Below are positions 1 to 5,357 of a stretch of 5,620 nucleotides of DNA, piece by piece. Within the stretch, counting starts at the first letter, position 1; each line of letters starts with the position of its first letter. Source of the DNA: Acidimicrobiales bacterium (GTDB lineage: Bacteria > Actinomycetota > Acidimicrobiia > Acidimicrobiales > VFJN01); NCBI GenBank assembly GCA_016936035.1, contig JAFGPU010000482.1, positions 1 to 5,620 of the forward strand, written 5' to 3'. The notes beneath the pieces were generated by a model. It searched no databases. It was not told where the DNA came from and worked only from the letters and a program-made list of their open reading frames with translations. Both the position numbers and the translations under genes were made by a program.

Positions 1-1
1 C

Positions 2-610
2 GCCGCCGCCGTCGAGGCCAACGGCGGGAAGGTCCTCGCGGGTCCCGACGACATCCCGCGCGCCGGGCGCTCGGCGCTGTGCGCCGACCCCGAGGGGGCG
101 GTGTTCGGATTGTGGCAGCCCGGGGAGAACCGGGGCGCGCAGGCGGTCAACGGGGCGGGCACGTGGAACTTCAGTGAGCTCCACACCGCCTACCCGGACG
201 GGGCCGAACGGTTCTACGGTGCGGTGTTCGGTTGGGCGTGCAACCCGTTCGACCTGGGCGACGGGCAGAAGGCGGGCATCTGGCGGGTGCCGGGGTACGG
301 CGAGTACCTGGCGCAGCGCGACCCGGAGATCCGCGAGCGGCAGCAGGCTGACCAGGCGCCGGAGGGGTTCGCCGATGCCGTCGCGCTGATGCAGGCCATC
401 GGGGTGGAGGGAACGGCCGACGCCGGGGCGCGCTGGACGGTCACGTTCTCGGTCGCGGATGCCGACGCCGCGTTCGCCCGGGCCGTCGAGCTGGGCGCCA
501 CGGTCGTCACGCCGCTGTTCGACACCGCCTACACCCGCATGGGCACCGTGACCGATCCCCAGGGCGCCACCCTCACCCTCAGCGAGTACCGGCCTCCCTC
601 GGCGAACTGA
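2..610 (+). CDS. VOC (glyoxalase/bleomycin-resistance superfamily) protein, two-domain, 5'-truncated
   Basis: The reading frame is open from base 2 to the stop at 608-610, giving 202 visible residues; the true start lies upstream of the window. The first ~40 residues read as the tail of one VOC domain (GGKVLAGPDDIP, then DPEGAVFGLWQPGENRGA). After a short linker a second VOC domain starts at TWNFSELHT (~residue 54), continues through FYGAVFGW, and ends with the typical strand GTVTDPQGATLTLSEY (~180-196). A VPGYGEYLAQRDPEIRERQ insert lies inside the second domain. This arrangement matches the two-domain Rv0577/CFP30B-like family (~260 aa) common in actinobacteria. VOC proteins bind a metal between paired beta-alpha-beta-beta-beta units and include lyases, dioxygenases and resistance proteins; the substrate cannot be read from the sequence. 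A GTG at 101 lies inside the conserved strand AVFGLW and is not the start. The gene is convergent with dapD. Confidence 0.85.
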   Translation, partial: AAAVEANGGKVLAGPDDIPRAGRSALCADPEGAVFGLWQPGENRGAQAVNGAGTWNFSELHTAYPDGAERFYGAVFGWACNPFDLGDGQKAGIWRVPGYGEYLAQRDPEIRERQQADQAPEGFADAVALMQAIGVEGTADAGARWTVTFSVADADAAFARAVELGATVVTPLFDTAYTRMGTVTDPQGATLTLSEYRPPSAN

Positions 611-648
611 CCGGGTGCGGCCACCGCCACCGGCGACCCGGGGGGGTC
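611..648. terminator. Possible bidirectional terminator hairpin between convergent VOC gene and dapD
   Basis: The 39-bp gap between the two convergent stop codons contains CCGGGT (611-616) pairing with ACCCGG (636-641). An alternative GACCC (635-639)/GGGTC (644-648) hairpin has a GGGG loop. There is no T-tract on either strand, so this would be at best a GC-only hairpin of the kind often seen in high-GC genomes. The call rests on position as much as on the weak stem. Confidence 0.3.
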
Positions 649-649
649 G

Positions 650-1474
650 TCAGGTGGCGGCGCCGTGCTCGCGCAGCACGGCCTCGAGGGTCGCCTTGTC
701 GTGGCGCTCGCCCGGGGTGAGGCGCTTGATGACGAGGGCGCAGGGCATGCCGAACGTTCCCCCGGCCAGCTCCCTGGGACGCGTGGCGTTGACGACCACG
801 CACCACGGCGGCACCACGCCACGGGAGAGCTCCTCGCCCGTCTCGCCGTCGATCACCGGGATCGACGGGTTGAGGATCACGCCTTCACCCAGCACCGCGC
901 CGCGCCCGACACGGGCGCCCTGAGTCACCATCGAACGGCTGCCGATGAACGCGTCGTCCTCGACGATGACCGGCGCCGCGTTCGGGGGCTCGAGCACGCC
1001 ACCGATGCCGACGCCGCCCGACAGGTGCACGTCGCTGCCGATCTGGGCGCACGTCGCCACGGTCGCCCACGTGTCGACCATCGACCGGGCGCCGACCCGG
1101 GCGCCGATGTTCACGTAGCTGGGCATGAGGATGACGCCCCGGTCGAGGAACGAGCCCCACCGCGCCGACGCCCCCGGCACCACCCGGACCCCGGCCGCTT
1201 CGTAGCCCGACTTCAGCGGGATCTTGTCGGCGTACTCGAACGGGCCCAGCTCCTGGGTCACCATGTCGGACACCTGGAACAGCAGCAGGATGGCCTGCTT
1301 CAGCCAGGCGTGCACGACGACCTGGTCGTCCACGATCTCGGCCACCCGGGCGGCGCCGGTGTCGAGCAGGTCGATCGCCCCGTGCACCGTGGCCACGGCC
1401 TCCGGATCGGTCACGAGGCCGGGCTCATCCCGCCGTGCCCAGAGCTCGTCGATGCGGGCGCGCAGATCGGACAT
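650..1474 (-). CDS. dapD: 2,3,4,5-tetrahydropyridine-2,6-dicarboxylate N-succinyltransferase
   Basis: This 274-aa protein has the same length as E. coli DapD. The enzyme transfers succinyl from succinyl-CoA to tetrahydrodipicolinate in the succinylase branch of diaminopimelate/lysine synthesis in the cytoplasm. Residues 1-100 form the helical N-terminal domain (HAWLKQAILLLF at 55-66). From ~103 a left-handed beta-helix of hexapeptide repeats follows, with family signatures MPSYVNIGA (117-125), MVDTWATV (132-139) and HLSGGVGIGGVLEP (150-163); the C-terminal part has CALVIKR. Asp134 of MVDTW matches E. coli Asp141. The segment FIGSRSMVTQG (177-186) has Met182 and Gln185 where E. coli has Glu in GARSEVVEG, so one reported catalytic Glu seems absent. 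No Shine-Dalgarno precedes the ATG; a leaderless start is likely. No other dap gene is in the window. Most mycobacterial/corynebacterial DapD proteins belong to a longer, different subfamily. Confidence 0.95.
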   Translation of the reverse strand: MSDLRARIDELWARRDEPGLVTDPEAVATVHGAIDLLDTGAARVAEIVDDQVVVHAWLKQAILLLFQVSDMVTQELGPFEYADKIPLKSGYEAAGVRVVPGASARWGSFLDRGVILMPSYVNIGARVGARSMVDTWATVATCAQIGSDVHLSGGVGIGGVLEPPNAAPVIVEDDAFIGSRSMVTQGARVGRGAVLGEGVILNPSIPVIDGETGEELSRGVVPPWCVVVNATRPRELAGGTFGMPCALVIKRLTPGERHDKATLEAVLREHGAAT

Positions 1475-1487
1475 CGACGGGACGCTA
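1475..1487 (-). promoter_or_regulatory. Putative leaderless -10 element of dapD
   Basis: On the minus strand TAGCGT (1487 to 1482) is followed by exactly 7 nt and then the dapD ATG. This is the geometry expected when transcription begins at the A of the start codon. No purine-rich ribosome binding site occurs in the 16 nt upstream. No convincing -35 hexamer was seen. The same arrangement recurs at dpaL and at the gene starting at 5543. Confidence 0.45.
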
Positions 1488-1567
1488 CCCCGCGCCCTGG
1501 GCTGGGTCCTCTACATTGCGCAGGCGGTCGGCCGGGTCAGCGTCGGCATCGACCTGGACGCCGCGAC

Positions 1568-1573
1568 GAGGTG
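1568..1573 (+). promoter_or_regulatory. Ribosome binding site of the deaminase gene
   Basis: GAGGTG lies 5 nt before the ATG at 1579 and decides this start. The open frame continues upstream to 1435, but that would overlap the divergent dapD start, and the upstream translation resembles nothing in the family. A possible -10 TACATT sits at 1512-1517 in the 104-bp divergent gap, without a recognisable -35. Confidence 0.65.
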
Positions 1574-1578
1574 ACGCC

Positions 1579-2976
1579 ATGGCGCAGAGCTCTCCCACCC
1601 CCGCACCGGCCGACCTCGTCGTCGCCGGCGCCGACCTGGTGGTCACCATGGACGACGACCGGCGCGAGCTGGCCGGCGGCTGGGTGGCGTGCACCGGCGG
1701 GTTCGTCACCGCGGTGGGCTCGGGCAACGAGGCGCCACCGGCCGCCGGCCGGCACCTGCGGGCCGACGGTTGCCTCGTGACCCCGGGCCTGATCAACACC
1801 CACCACCACATCTTCCAGAACCTCACCCGGTCCTACCGGCCCGCCACCAGCAGCTCGCTGTTCGACTGGCTGACGGCGCTGTACCCCCGCTGGGCCCTGA
1901 TCGACGAGGAGGCGTCGTACGTGTCGGCGTGGGTGGGGCTGGCCGAGCTGGCCATGGGCGGCTGCACCACCTCCAGCGACCACCTCTACGTCCACCCGGC
2001 CGACGGCGGCGACCTGCTCGCCGCCGAGATCGAGGCGGCCCGCGACCTGGGCGTGCGGTTCCACCCCACCCGCGGGTCGATGTCGCTGTCGCAGAAGGAC
2101 GGCGGCCTGCCGCCCGACTCGGTGGTGCAGGACGACGACGCCATCCTCGCCGCCAGCGAGGACGCCGTGGCCCGCCATCACGACCCCTCCCCCGGGGCCA
2201 TGGTGCGGATCGCGCTGGCGCCGTGCTCGCCGTTCTCGGTGACGCCCGACCTGATGCGCCGCACCGCCGAGCTGGCCGAGCGGCTGGACGTCCGCCTGCA
2301 CACCCACCTGGCCGAGGATGCCGACGAGGACGCCTTCTGTCTGGAGACGTTCGGCCGCCGGCCCGTCGAGCACTTCGAGGACTGCGGCTGGGGGTCGGAC
2401 CGGGCCTGGGTGGCCCACGCCATCTACCCGAACGACGCCGAGGTCGCCCGCCTGGGGGCGTGGGGCACCGGCGTGGCCCACTGTCCCAGCTCGAACATGA
2501 TGATCGGCGGCGGCGGCATCGCCCCCGTCACCGGCTACCGGGCGGCCGGGGTGCCCGTCGGGCTCGGCTGCGACGGGTCGTCGTCGACCGACAGCGCCTC
2601 GTTGTGGCTCGAGTCACGGGCCGCGCTGCTGCTCGCCCGCCAGCGCGGTGGCCCGACGGCGTTCACCGCCCGCGACGCACTCGAGCTGGGGACACGGGGC
2701 TCGGCCGCGTGCCTGGGCCGCCAGGACGAGCTGGGCGTGATCGCCCCCGGCGCCGTCGCCGACCTGGTGGCGTGGAAGCTCGACGGCCCGGCCTTCGCCG
2801 GCGCCCTGACCGACCCCGTCGAGGCCCTGCTGCGCTGCGGCCCCACGCGGGCCCACCACACGGTCATCGCCGGCCGCTCCCTGGTCGAGGACGGTGAGCT
2901 GCGAGCCACCGGGCTCGACGACGCGCTCGCCCGCCACCGGGTGGCCGCCGCCCGGATCCAGGGCCTCGACGCCTGA
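1579..2976 (+). CDS. 8-oxoguanine deaminase-type amidohydrolase
   Basis: The 465-aa protein belongs to the amidohydrolase superfamily (cytosine deaminase/AtzB-like subgroup). The closest remembered match is 8-oxoguanine deaminase (EC 3.5.4.32), which hydrolyses 8-oxoguanine to urate and ammonia. Visible metal and catalytic motifs are LINTHHHIFQ with His75 and His77, LHTHLAED with His243 and Glu246, VAHAIY with His280, and GCDGSSSTD with Asp332. Further family signatures are SSSLFDWLTALYPRWA (91-106), GCTTSSDHLYVHP (128-140), RGSMSLSQKDGGLPPDSVVQ (165-184), LAPCSPFSVTP (213-223) and GVAHCPSSNM (298-307). The C-terminal ADLVAWKLD strand closes the flanking beta-sandwich. No signal peptide is seen, so it is probably cytoplasmic. 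It is divergent from dapD and convergent with dpaL. A hydroxytriazine or other N-heterocycle aminohydrolase is the main alternative; family is near certain, exact substrate about 80%. Confidence 0.9.
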   Translation: MAQSSPTPAPADLVVAGADLVVTMDDDRRELAGGWVACTGGFVTAVGSGNEAPPAAGRHLRADGCLVTPGLINTHHHIFQNLTRSYRPATSSSLFDWLTALYPRWALIDEEASYVSAWVGLAELAMGGCTTSSDHLYVHPADGGDLLAAEIEAARDLGVRFHPTRGSMSLSQKDGGLPPDSVVQDDDAILAASEDAVARHHDPSPGAMVRIALAPCSPFSVTPDLMRRTAELAERLDVRLHTHLAEDADEDAFCLETFGRRPVEHFEDCGWGSDRAWVAHAIYPNDAEVARLGAWGTGVAHCPSSNMMIGGGGIAPVTGYRAAGVPVGLGCDGSSSTDSASLWLESRAALLLARQRGGPTAFTARDALELGTRGSAACLGRQDELGVIAPGAVADLVAWKLDGPAFAGALTDPVEALLRCGPTRAHHTVIAGRSLVEDGELRATGLDDALARHRVAAARIQGLDA

Positions 2977-3006
2977 ACGACCATGTGACGCGACAGCGCC
3001 GGGGCG

Positions 3007-3020
3007 GGTCGCCGGCGACC
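3007..3020. repeat. 14-bp perfect palindrome
   Basis: GGTCGCC is followed directly by GGCGACC, with no spacer. It begins 30 bp after the deaminase stop. It could be part of a terminator or a protein-binding dyad; function unknown. Confidence 0.5.
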
Positions 3021-3079
3021 GGGTCGTGACCCTGCTGGCGGCTGTGGCGATGACATCCAGGGAGACACGGTCGTGACCG
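3021..3079. repeat. Two copies of the dyad GGTCGTGACC
   Basis: GGTCGTGACC occurs at 3022-3031 and again at 3069-3078, with start points 47 bp apart. Each copy is an interrupted palindrome (GGTC-GT-GACC) and each gains one more outer pair: GGGTC/GACCC for the first and CGGTC/GACCG for the second. Between and after them lie CTGGCGG (3035-3041) and its complement CCGCCAG (3081-3087). The role is unknown. Confidence 0.5.
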
Positions 3080-3101
3080 ACCGCCAGGCACCCGTTCCGC
3101 C

Positions 3102-3150
3102 CGGGGCGGATCGGCCGGCGCACGCGTCGGCGACAGCCCGATCCGCCCCG
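3102..3150. terminator. Long hairpin, likely bidirectional terminator for dpaL and the deaminase gene
   Basis: CGGGGCGGATCGG (3102-3114) is the exact reverse complement of CCGATCCGCCCCG (3138-3150), a perfect 13-bp stem with a 23-nt loop. The loop can form a further small CCG/CGG pairing. It starts 20 nt beyond the dpaL stop on the minus strand and 126 nt beyond the deaminase stop on the plus strand. No T-tract follows on either strand, so it would be a U-less terminator or an mRNA 3'-end stabiliser. Confidence 0.55.
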
Positions 3151-3169
3151 ACGGCACGCAGAGCGCCGG

Positions 3170-4357
3170 TCATCGGGGTGGGCGACCCACCACCGACGCG
3201 AAGTTGACCGGGTCCGTGACGCCCTCGGTGGCGAGCAGCAGGACGGTGGCCTGGTCCGGCAGGGGCAGCTCGACGCGATGCTCGTCGACGACCGCCATCA
3301 GGCCGGCCAGCGCCGCCGCGCCCGTCTCGCCGACGTCCATGCCCGCGTCGGCGTGGGCGCGCATGGCCTGGCGGCACCGGTCGTCGTCGATGGCGACGAA
3401 CGCGTCGAACGTGGCGCGGATCGCCGGCAGCGCCAGCATCGAGGCGAGGCCGCAGTTGAGCCCCGCCATGATCGAGCGGTGGTGGCCGGGCACCTCGACC
3501 ACGTGGCCGGCGGCGACCGCGGCGGCCACGCAGGCGGCGGTGTCGGGTTCGACGCCGATGAGCAGCGGACCGTCGTCGGGTTGGCGGCCGGCGCGCAGGC
3601 AGGCGCCGGCCGAGGCCCCGAGGGCGCCCACGCCGAGCGGCATCACGGCGACGTCGACGACGGCCCCGGCGCGCACGACGACGCCCTCGGGGCTGACCAC
3701 GACGTCGTCGCCGTCGGCGCCGACGAGCTGGGCGTCGACCTCCGCGAAGATCGTCGAGTAGCCCTCGACGACCCACCGGGGCGGGTCCTCGTAGCCCGGC
3801 CACGAGGTGTCGGACACCACCAGGTCGCGATCGCTCTCCATGCCGGCCGACACGGTGACGGCATCGTCGTAGGTGCCGGGCACCACGACGACCTCGGCAC
3901 CCTCGGACACGATGCCGTCGATGCGGGCCGCCGCGGTGCCGTCGGGCACCAGGATGGTGGCCGACAAGCCGAGCAACGCGGCCATGCGGGCGACGGCGCG
4001 CCCGTGGTTGCCGTCGGTGGCGGTCACCAGGCGCAGTGGCCCCAATCGGTCGGCAACCACCGCCGCGAGGTCGTCGAGGCTCGCCCATTCGGGCTCGCCC
4101 CCCAGGCGGGCGCACAGCGCCCGGTAGGTGGCCCACGAGGCGCCCAGGATCTTGAACGCCGGCAACCCCATGCGGCTCGACTCGTCCTTGACGAGCACCC
4201 GCCCGACCCCCGTGGCCGCCGCGAGGTCGGGCATGTCGCGCAGGGGCGTCGGCGCGTAGCCGGGCAGCCGCTGGTGGAACGCGTGGACCGCGCCCCCGGG
4301 GCGGGCGCCGGCCGGGAGGACCGCGGTGTGGTGGTTGAGCAGCAGGCGCGAGGGCAT
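3170..4357 (-). CDS. dpaL: Diaminopropionate ammonia-lyase (PLP fold-type II)
   Basis: This 395-aa protein is close in length to E. coli YgeX/DpaL (~398). The enzyme (EC 4.3.1.15) uses PLP to convert 2,3-diaminopropionate, and often D-serine, to pyruvate and ammonia in the cytoplasm. Shared motifs along the chain are FHQRLPGYAPTPL (27-39), VKDESSRMGLPAFKILG (56-72) with PLP-binding Lys69, TATDGNHGR (112-120), DTSWPGYE (183-190), GVEPDTAAC (268-276), IMAGLNCG (296-303), DVGETGAAALAGL (341-353) and LLLATEGVTDP (373-383). Asp115 and Asp183 align with the two acidic residues reported as bases in the E. coli enzyme. The phosphate-binding loop reads PLGVGALG (240-247) where E. coli has QAGVGAMAG, and ~15 extra residues (about 215-231) precede it. 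No ribosome binding site precedes the ATG. A general threonine dehydratase-like enzyme is less likely given the DpaL-specific motifs. Confidence 0.9.
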   Translation of the reverse strand: MPSRLLLNHHTAVLPAGARPGGAVHAFHQRLPGYAPTPLRDMPDLAAATGVGRVLVKDESSRMGLPAFKILGASWATYRALCARLGGEPEWASLDDLAAVVADRLGPLRLVTATDGNHGRAVARMAALLGLSATILVPDGTAAARIDGIVSEGAEVVVVPGTYDDAVTVSAGMESDRDLVVSDTSWPGYEDPPRWVVEGYSTIFAEVDAQLVGADGDDVVVSPEGVVVRAGAVVDVAVMPLGVGALGASAGACLRAGRQPDDGPLLIGVEPDTAACVAAAVAAGHVVEVPGHHRSIMAGLNCGLASMLALPAIRATFDAFVAIDDDRCRQAMRAHADAGMDVGETGAAALAGLMAVVDEHRVELPLPDQATVLLLATEGVTDPVNFASVVGRPPR

Positions 4358-4370
4358 GGCCGAGTGTCTA
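4358..4370 (-). promoter_or_regulatory. Putative leaderless -10 element of dpaL
   Basis: On the minus strand TAGACA (4370 to 4365) is followed by 7 nt and then the dpaL ATG, matching the layout at dapD. As at dapD, a GGGG run directly precedes the TAG. The last base is A rather than the consensus T, so this is a weaker match. No Shine-Dalgarno sequence sits at a usual distance. Confidence 0.4.
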
Positions 4371-4374
4371 CCCC

Positions 4375-4401
4375 CGGGCCGGTGCCCGGGTCACCGGCCC
4401 G
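4375..4401. repeat. 10-bp inverted repeat immediately upstream of dpaL, candidate operator
   Basis: CGGGCCGGTG (4375-4384) and CACCGGCCCG (4392-4401) are perfect complements around a 7-nt loop, CCCGGGT. The repeat begins 18 nt before the dpaL start and covers the spacer and -35 region of the proposed leaderless promoter. A separate hairpin at 4438-4471 already serves as a plausible terminator for the upstream gene. That makes an operator role possible; a second terminator is the alternative. Confidence 0.45.
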
Positions 4402-4437
4402 AGCGCGGCCCCGTCGCCGTCGCGCGGACGGCATCGA

Positions 4438-4471
4438 CGTCGGCCGCCGAGGGACACCTCAGCGGCCGACG
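4438..4471 (-). terminator. Hairpin terminator of the PRC-barrel/DUF2382 gene
   Basis: CGTCGGCCGC (4438-4447) pairs perfectly with GCGGCCGACG (4462-4471). After one C/A mismatch the stem continues as GAGG (4449-4452)/CCTC (4457-4460) around a 4-nt loop. It starts 28 nt beyond the stop of the minus-strand gene. No T-tract follows, so it is a GC-only hairpin. It implies that dpaL is transcribed separately from the gene upstream of it. Confidence 0.6.
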
Positions 4472-4498
4472 CCACCGTGGCGGGCTGGATCGCCGGCC

Positions 4499-5272
4499 TC
4501 AGCGCCCGGGCGGGACGTCGCCCTCCTCCTCGATGCGCTCCTTGCGCACCTCTTCGGTGATCTCCCGCTCCTCGGTCTCGCTCTCGCGGGCGAGCCGGAC
4601 CCGCTCCTTGGGGACGGTCTCCTTGCCCACCACGGGCCGCTCCTCGTGGAGGACGACCTCGTGCTCCTCGTCGGAGATGTCGGGCCCCGCCATGGCCCGG
4701 TCGGCGTTGGCGTCGGTGATCGGCTCGCGCTCCACGCGGACCTTCTCCTTGGTGACGGGCACCGTCCGCGTCTCCTCCTCGGTGACCACGTACTTGTGCA
4801 GCCGGGCCCGTCCGGTCTCCTTGCTCTCCCTGCCGACCCGCAGCTCCTCCTCCGAACGCGTCATGGCGTCGTCGGTGGTGGGCCCGCTCGTGTCGCGCCC
4901 CACCGGCCCGCCTGCGCGTCCGGTCTCGGGCAGACCGCTCGGTGACCGCTCCGTGCTGTAGGTCATGCCGTAGTGGCCGTAGAGGCGGGCCTCCTCCTCC
5001 TGGCTCAGCCGGCCGTCGGGATCGGCCTCGGGGGCGTGCTTGACCATGTCGCTGTCGTACGGCACCTGGAGGTCGTCGCCGCTGGGCTCGGCCCCGGCGA
5101 GCGGAACGAAGTTGAGCTTCGAGCCGATGCGACCGGTCTTCACGGCGATCCATTCGGGCTCGCCGGTCGCCTCGTCGGCGTAGAGGTCGGTGATCTTGCC
5201 GATCTTGTCGCCGTGGTCGTCCACGAGGGTGTGGCCGATCCAACCGGCCAGCTCGCTCTGCTTCACAGTCAT
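4499..5272 (-). CDS. PRC-barrel and DUF2382 (YsnF/AvaK-type) stress-associated protein
   Basis: The protein has 257 aa. Residues ~6-85 form a PRC-barrel (WIGHTLVDDHGDKIGKITDLY, then EPEWIAVKTGRIGSKLNFVPL and LQVPYDSDMVKHAP). A polar linker (~105-138) follows, rich in Gly, Ser, Thr and Pro. Residues ~139-248 form one DUF2382 domain, starting SEEELRVGRES, with the typical alternating charged strands (LHKYVVTEEETRTVPVTKEK, EHEVVLHEERPVVGKE, REITEEVRKERIE). The C-terminal half is extremely rich in Glu, Arg and Lys. No signal peptide or membrane segment is present. Proteins of this architecture are widespread in actinobacteria and cyanobacteria and are usually described as general-stress proteins, but their biochemical role is not established. 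Start 5272 is chosen because a strong ribosome binding site precedes it and the PRC domain begins there; the frame is open to 5500, but the upstream part has no domain character. A sigma-B-like promoter candidate lies ~90 nt upstream. Confidence 0.9.
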   Translation of the reverse strand: MTVKQSELAGWIGHTLVDDHGDKIGKITDLYADEATGEPEWIAVKTGRIGSKLNFVPLAGAEPSGDDLQVPYDSDMVKHAPEADPDGRLSQEEEARLYGHYGMTYSTERSPSGLPETGRAGGPVGRDTSGPTTDDAMTRSEEELRVGRESKETGRARLHKYVVTEEETRTVPVTKEKVRVEREPITDANADRAMAGPDISDEEHEVVLHEERPVVGKETVPKERVRLARESETEEREITEEVRKERIEEEGDVPPGR

Positions 5273-5280
5273 GTCAGGGT

Positions 5281-5287
5281 CTCCTCC
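5281..5287 (-). promoter_or_regulatory. Ribosome binding site of the PRC-barrel/DUF2382 gene
   Basis: GGAGGAG on the minus strand lies 8 nt before the ATG at 5272. It is the strongest Shine-Dalgarno sequence in the window and fixes this start over upstream in-frame alternatives. Confidence 0.8.
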
Positions 5288-5293
5288 GTTGCG

Positions 5294-5319
5294 CGGATGT
5301 CGGATGTCGGTGTGATCAC
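5294..5319. repeat. Tandem CGGATGT repeat and GTGATCAC palindrome in the 5' leader
   Basis: CGGATGT occurs twice in direct tandem (5294-5307), followed within 4 bp by the 8-bp palindrome GTGATCAC (5312-5319). Both lie between the candidate promoter and the ribosome binding site of the PRC-barrel gene, so they would be in its 5' untranslated region. They could be a regulator site or chance. Confidence 0.3.
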
Positions 5320-5357
5320 GACGGACCGCCGGGTGCGGACGCTGCCGTGAGCGTGGG

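Larger units (their letters stand above)
2977..3169. other. Convergent intergenic region rich in inverted repeats
   Basis: These 193 bp separate the stops of the deaminase and dpaL. I see no credible gene. The region holds a 14-bp perfect palindrome (3007-3020), two copies of GGTCGTGACC (3022-3031 and 3069-3078), an inverted pair CTGGCGG (3035-3041)/CCGCCAG (3081-3087), and a 13-bp perfect stem (3102-3150). The density of dyad symmetry suggests termination or a structured RNA, though in very GC-rich DNA part of it can arise by chance. Confidence 0.6.

Noticed and set aside
101..103. GTG as the start of the VOC gene
   Set aside because: Conserved VOC sequence continues in frame upstream to the window edge, so this is an internal Val codon.
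1435..1578. Upstream in-frame extension of the deaminase
   Set aside because: It would overlap the divergent dapD start, lacks family similarity, and the ATG at 1579 has a well-spaced GAGGTG site.
665..1780. Plus-strand open frame opposite dapD
   Set aside because: It is rich in His, Arg and Asp with no motifs, and it is antisense to dapD, which has unmistakable hexapeptide repeats.
1537..2481. Minus-strand open frame opposite the deaminase
   Set aside because: The Gly/Val/Gln/His-rich translation is typical of the antisense frame of a GC-rich gene; the plus strand encodes all amidohydrolase motifs.
2535..4136. Minus-strand open frame (533 codons) across the deaminase end and dpaL
   Set aside because: It is Arg/Gly/Pro-rich without family motifs and overlaps two well-supported genes in other frames.
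3278..4945. Very long plus-strand open frame (555 codons) antisense to dpaL and the PRC-barrel gene
   Set aside because: The translation is a low-complexity mix of Arg, Gly, His, Asp and Val with no domain, and the opposite strand has clear conserved proteins. It is a GC-driven shadow frame spanning two genes.
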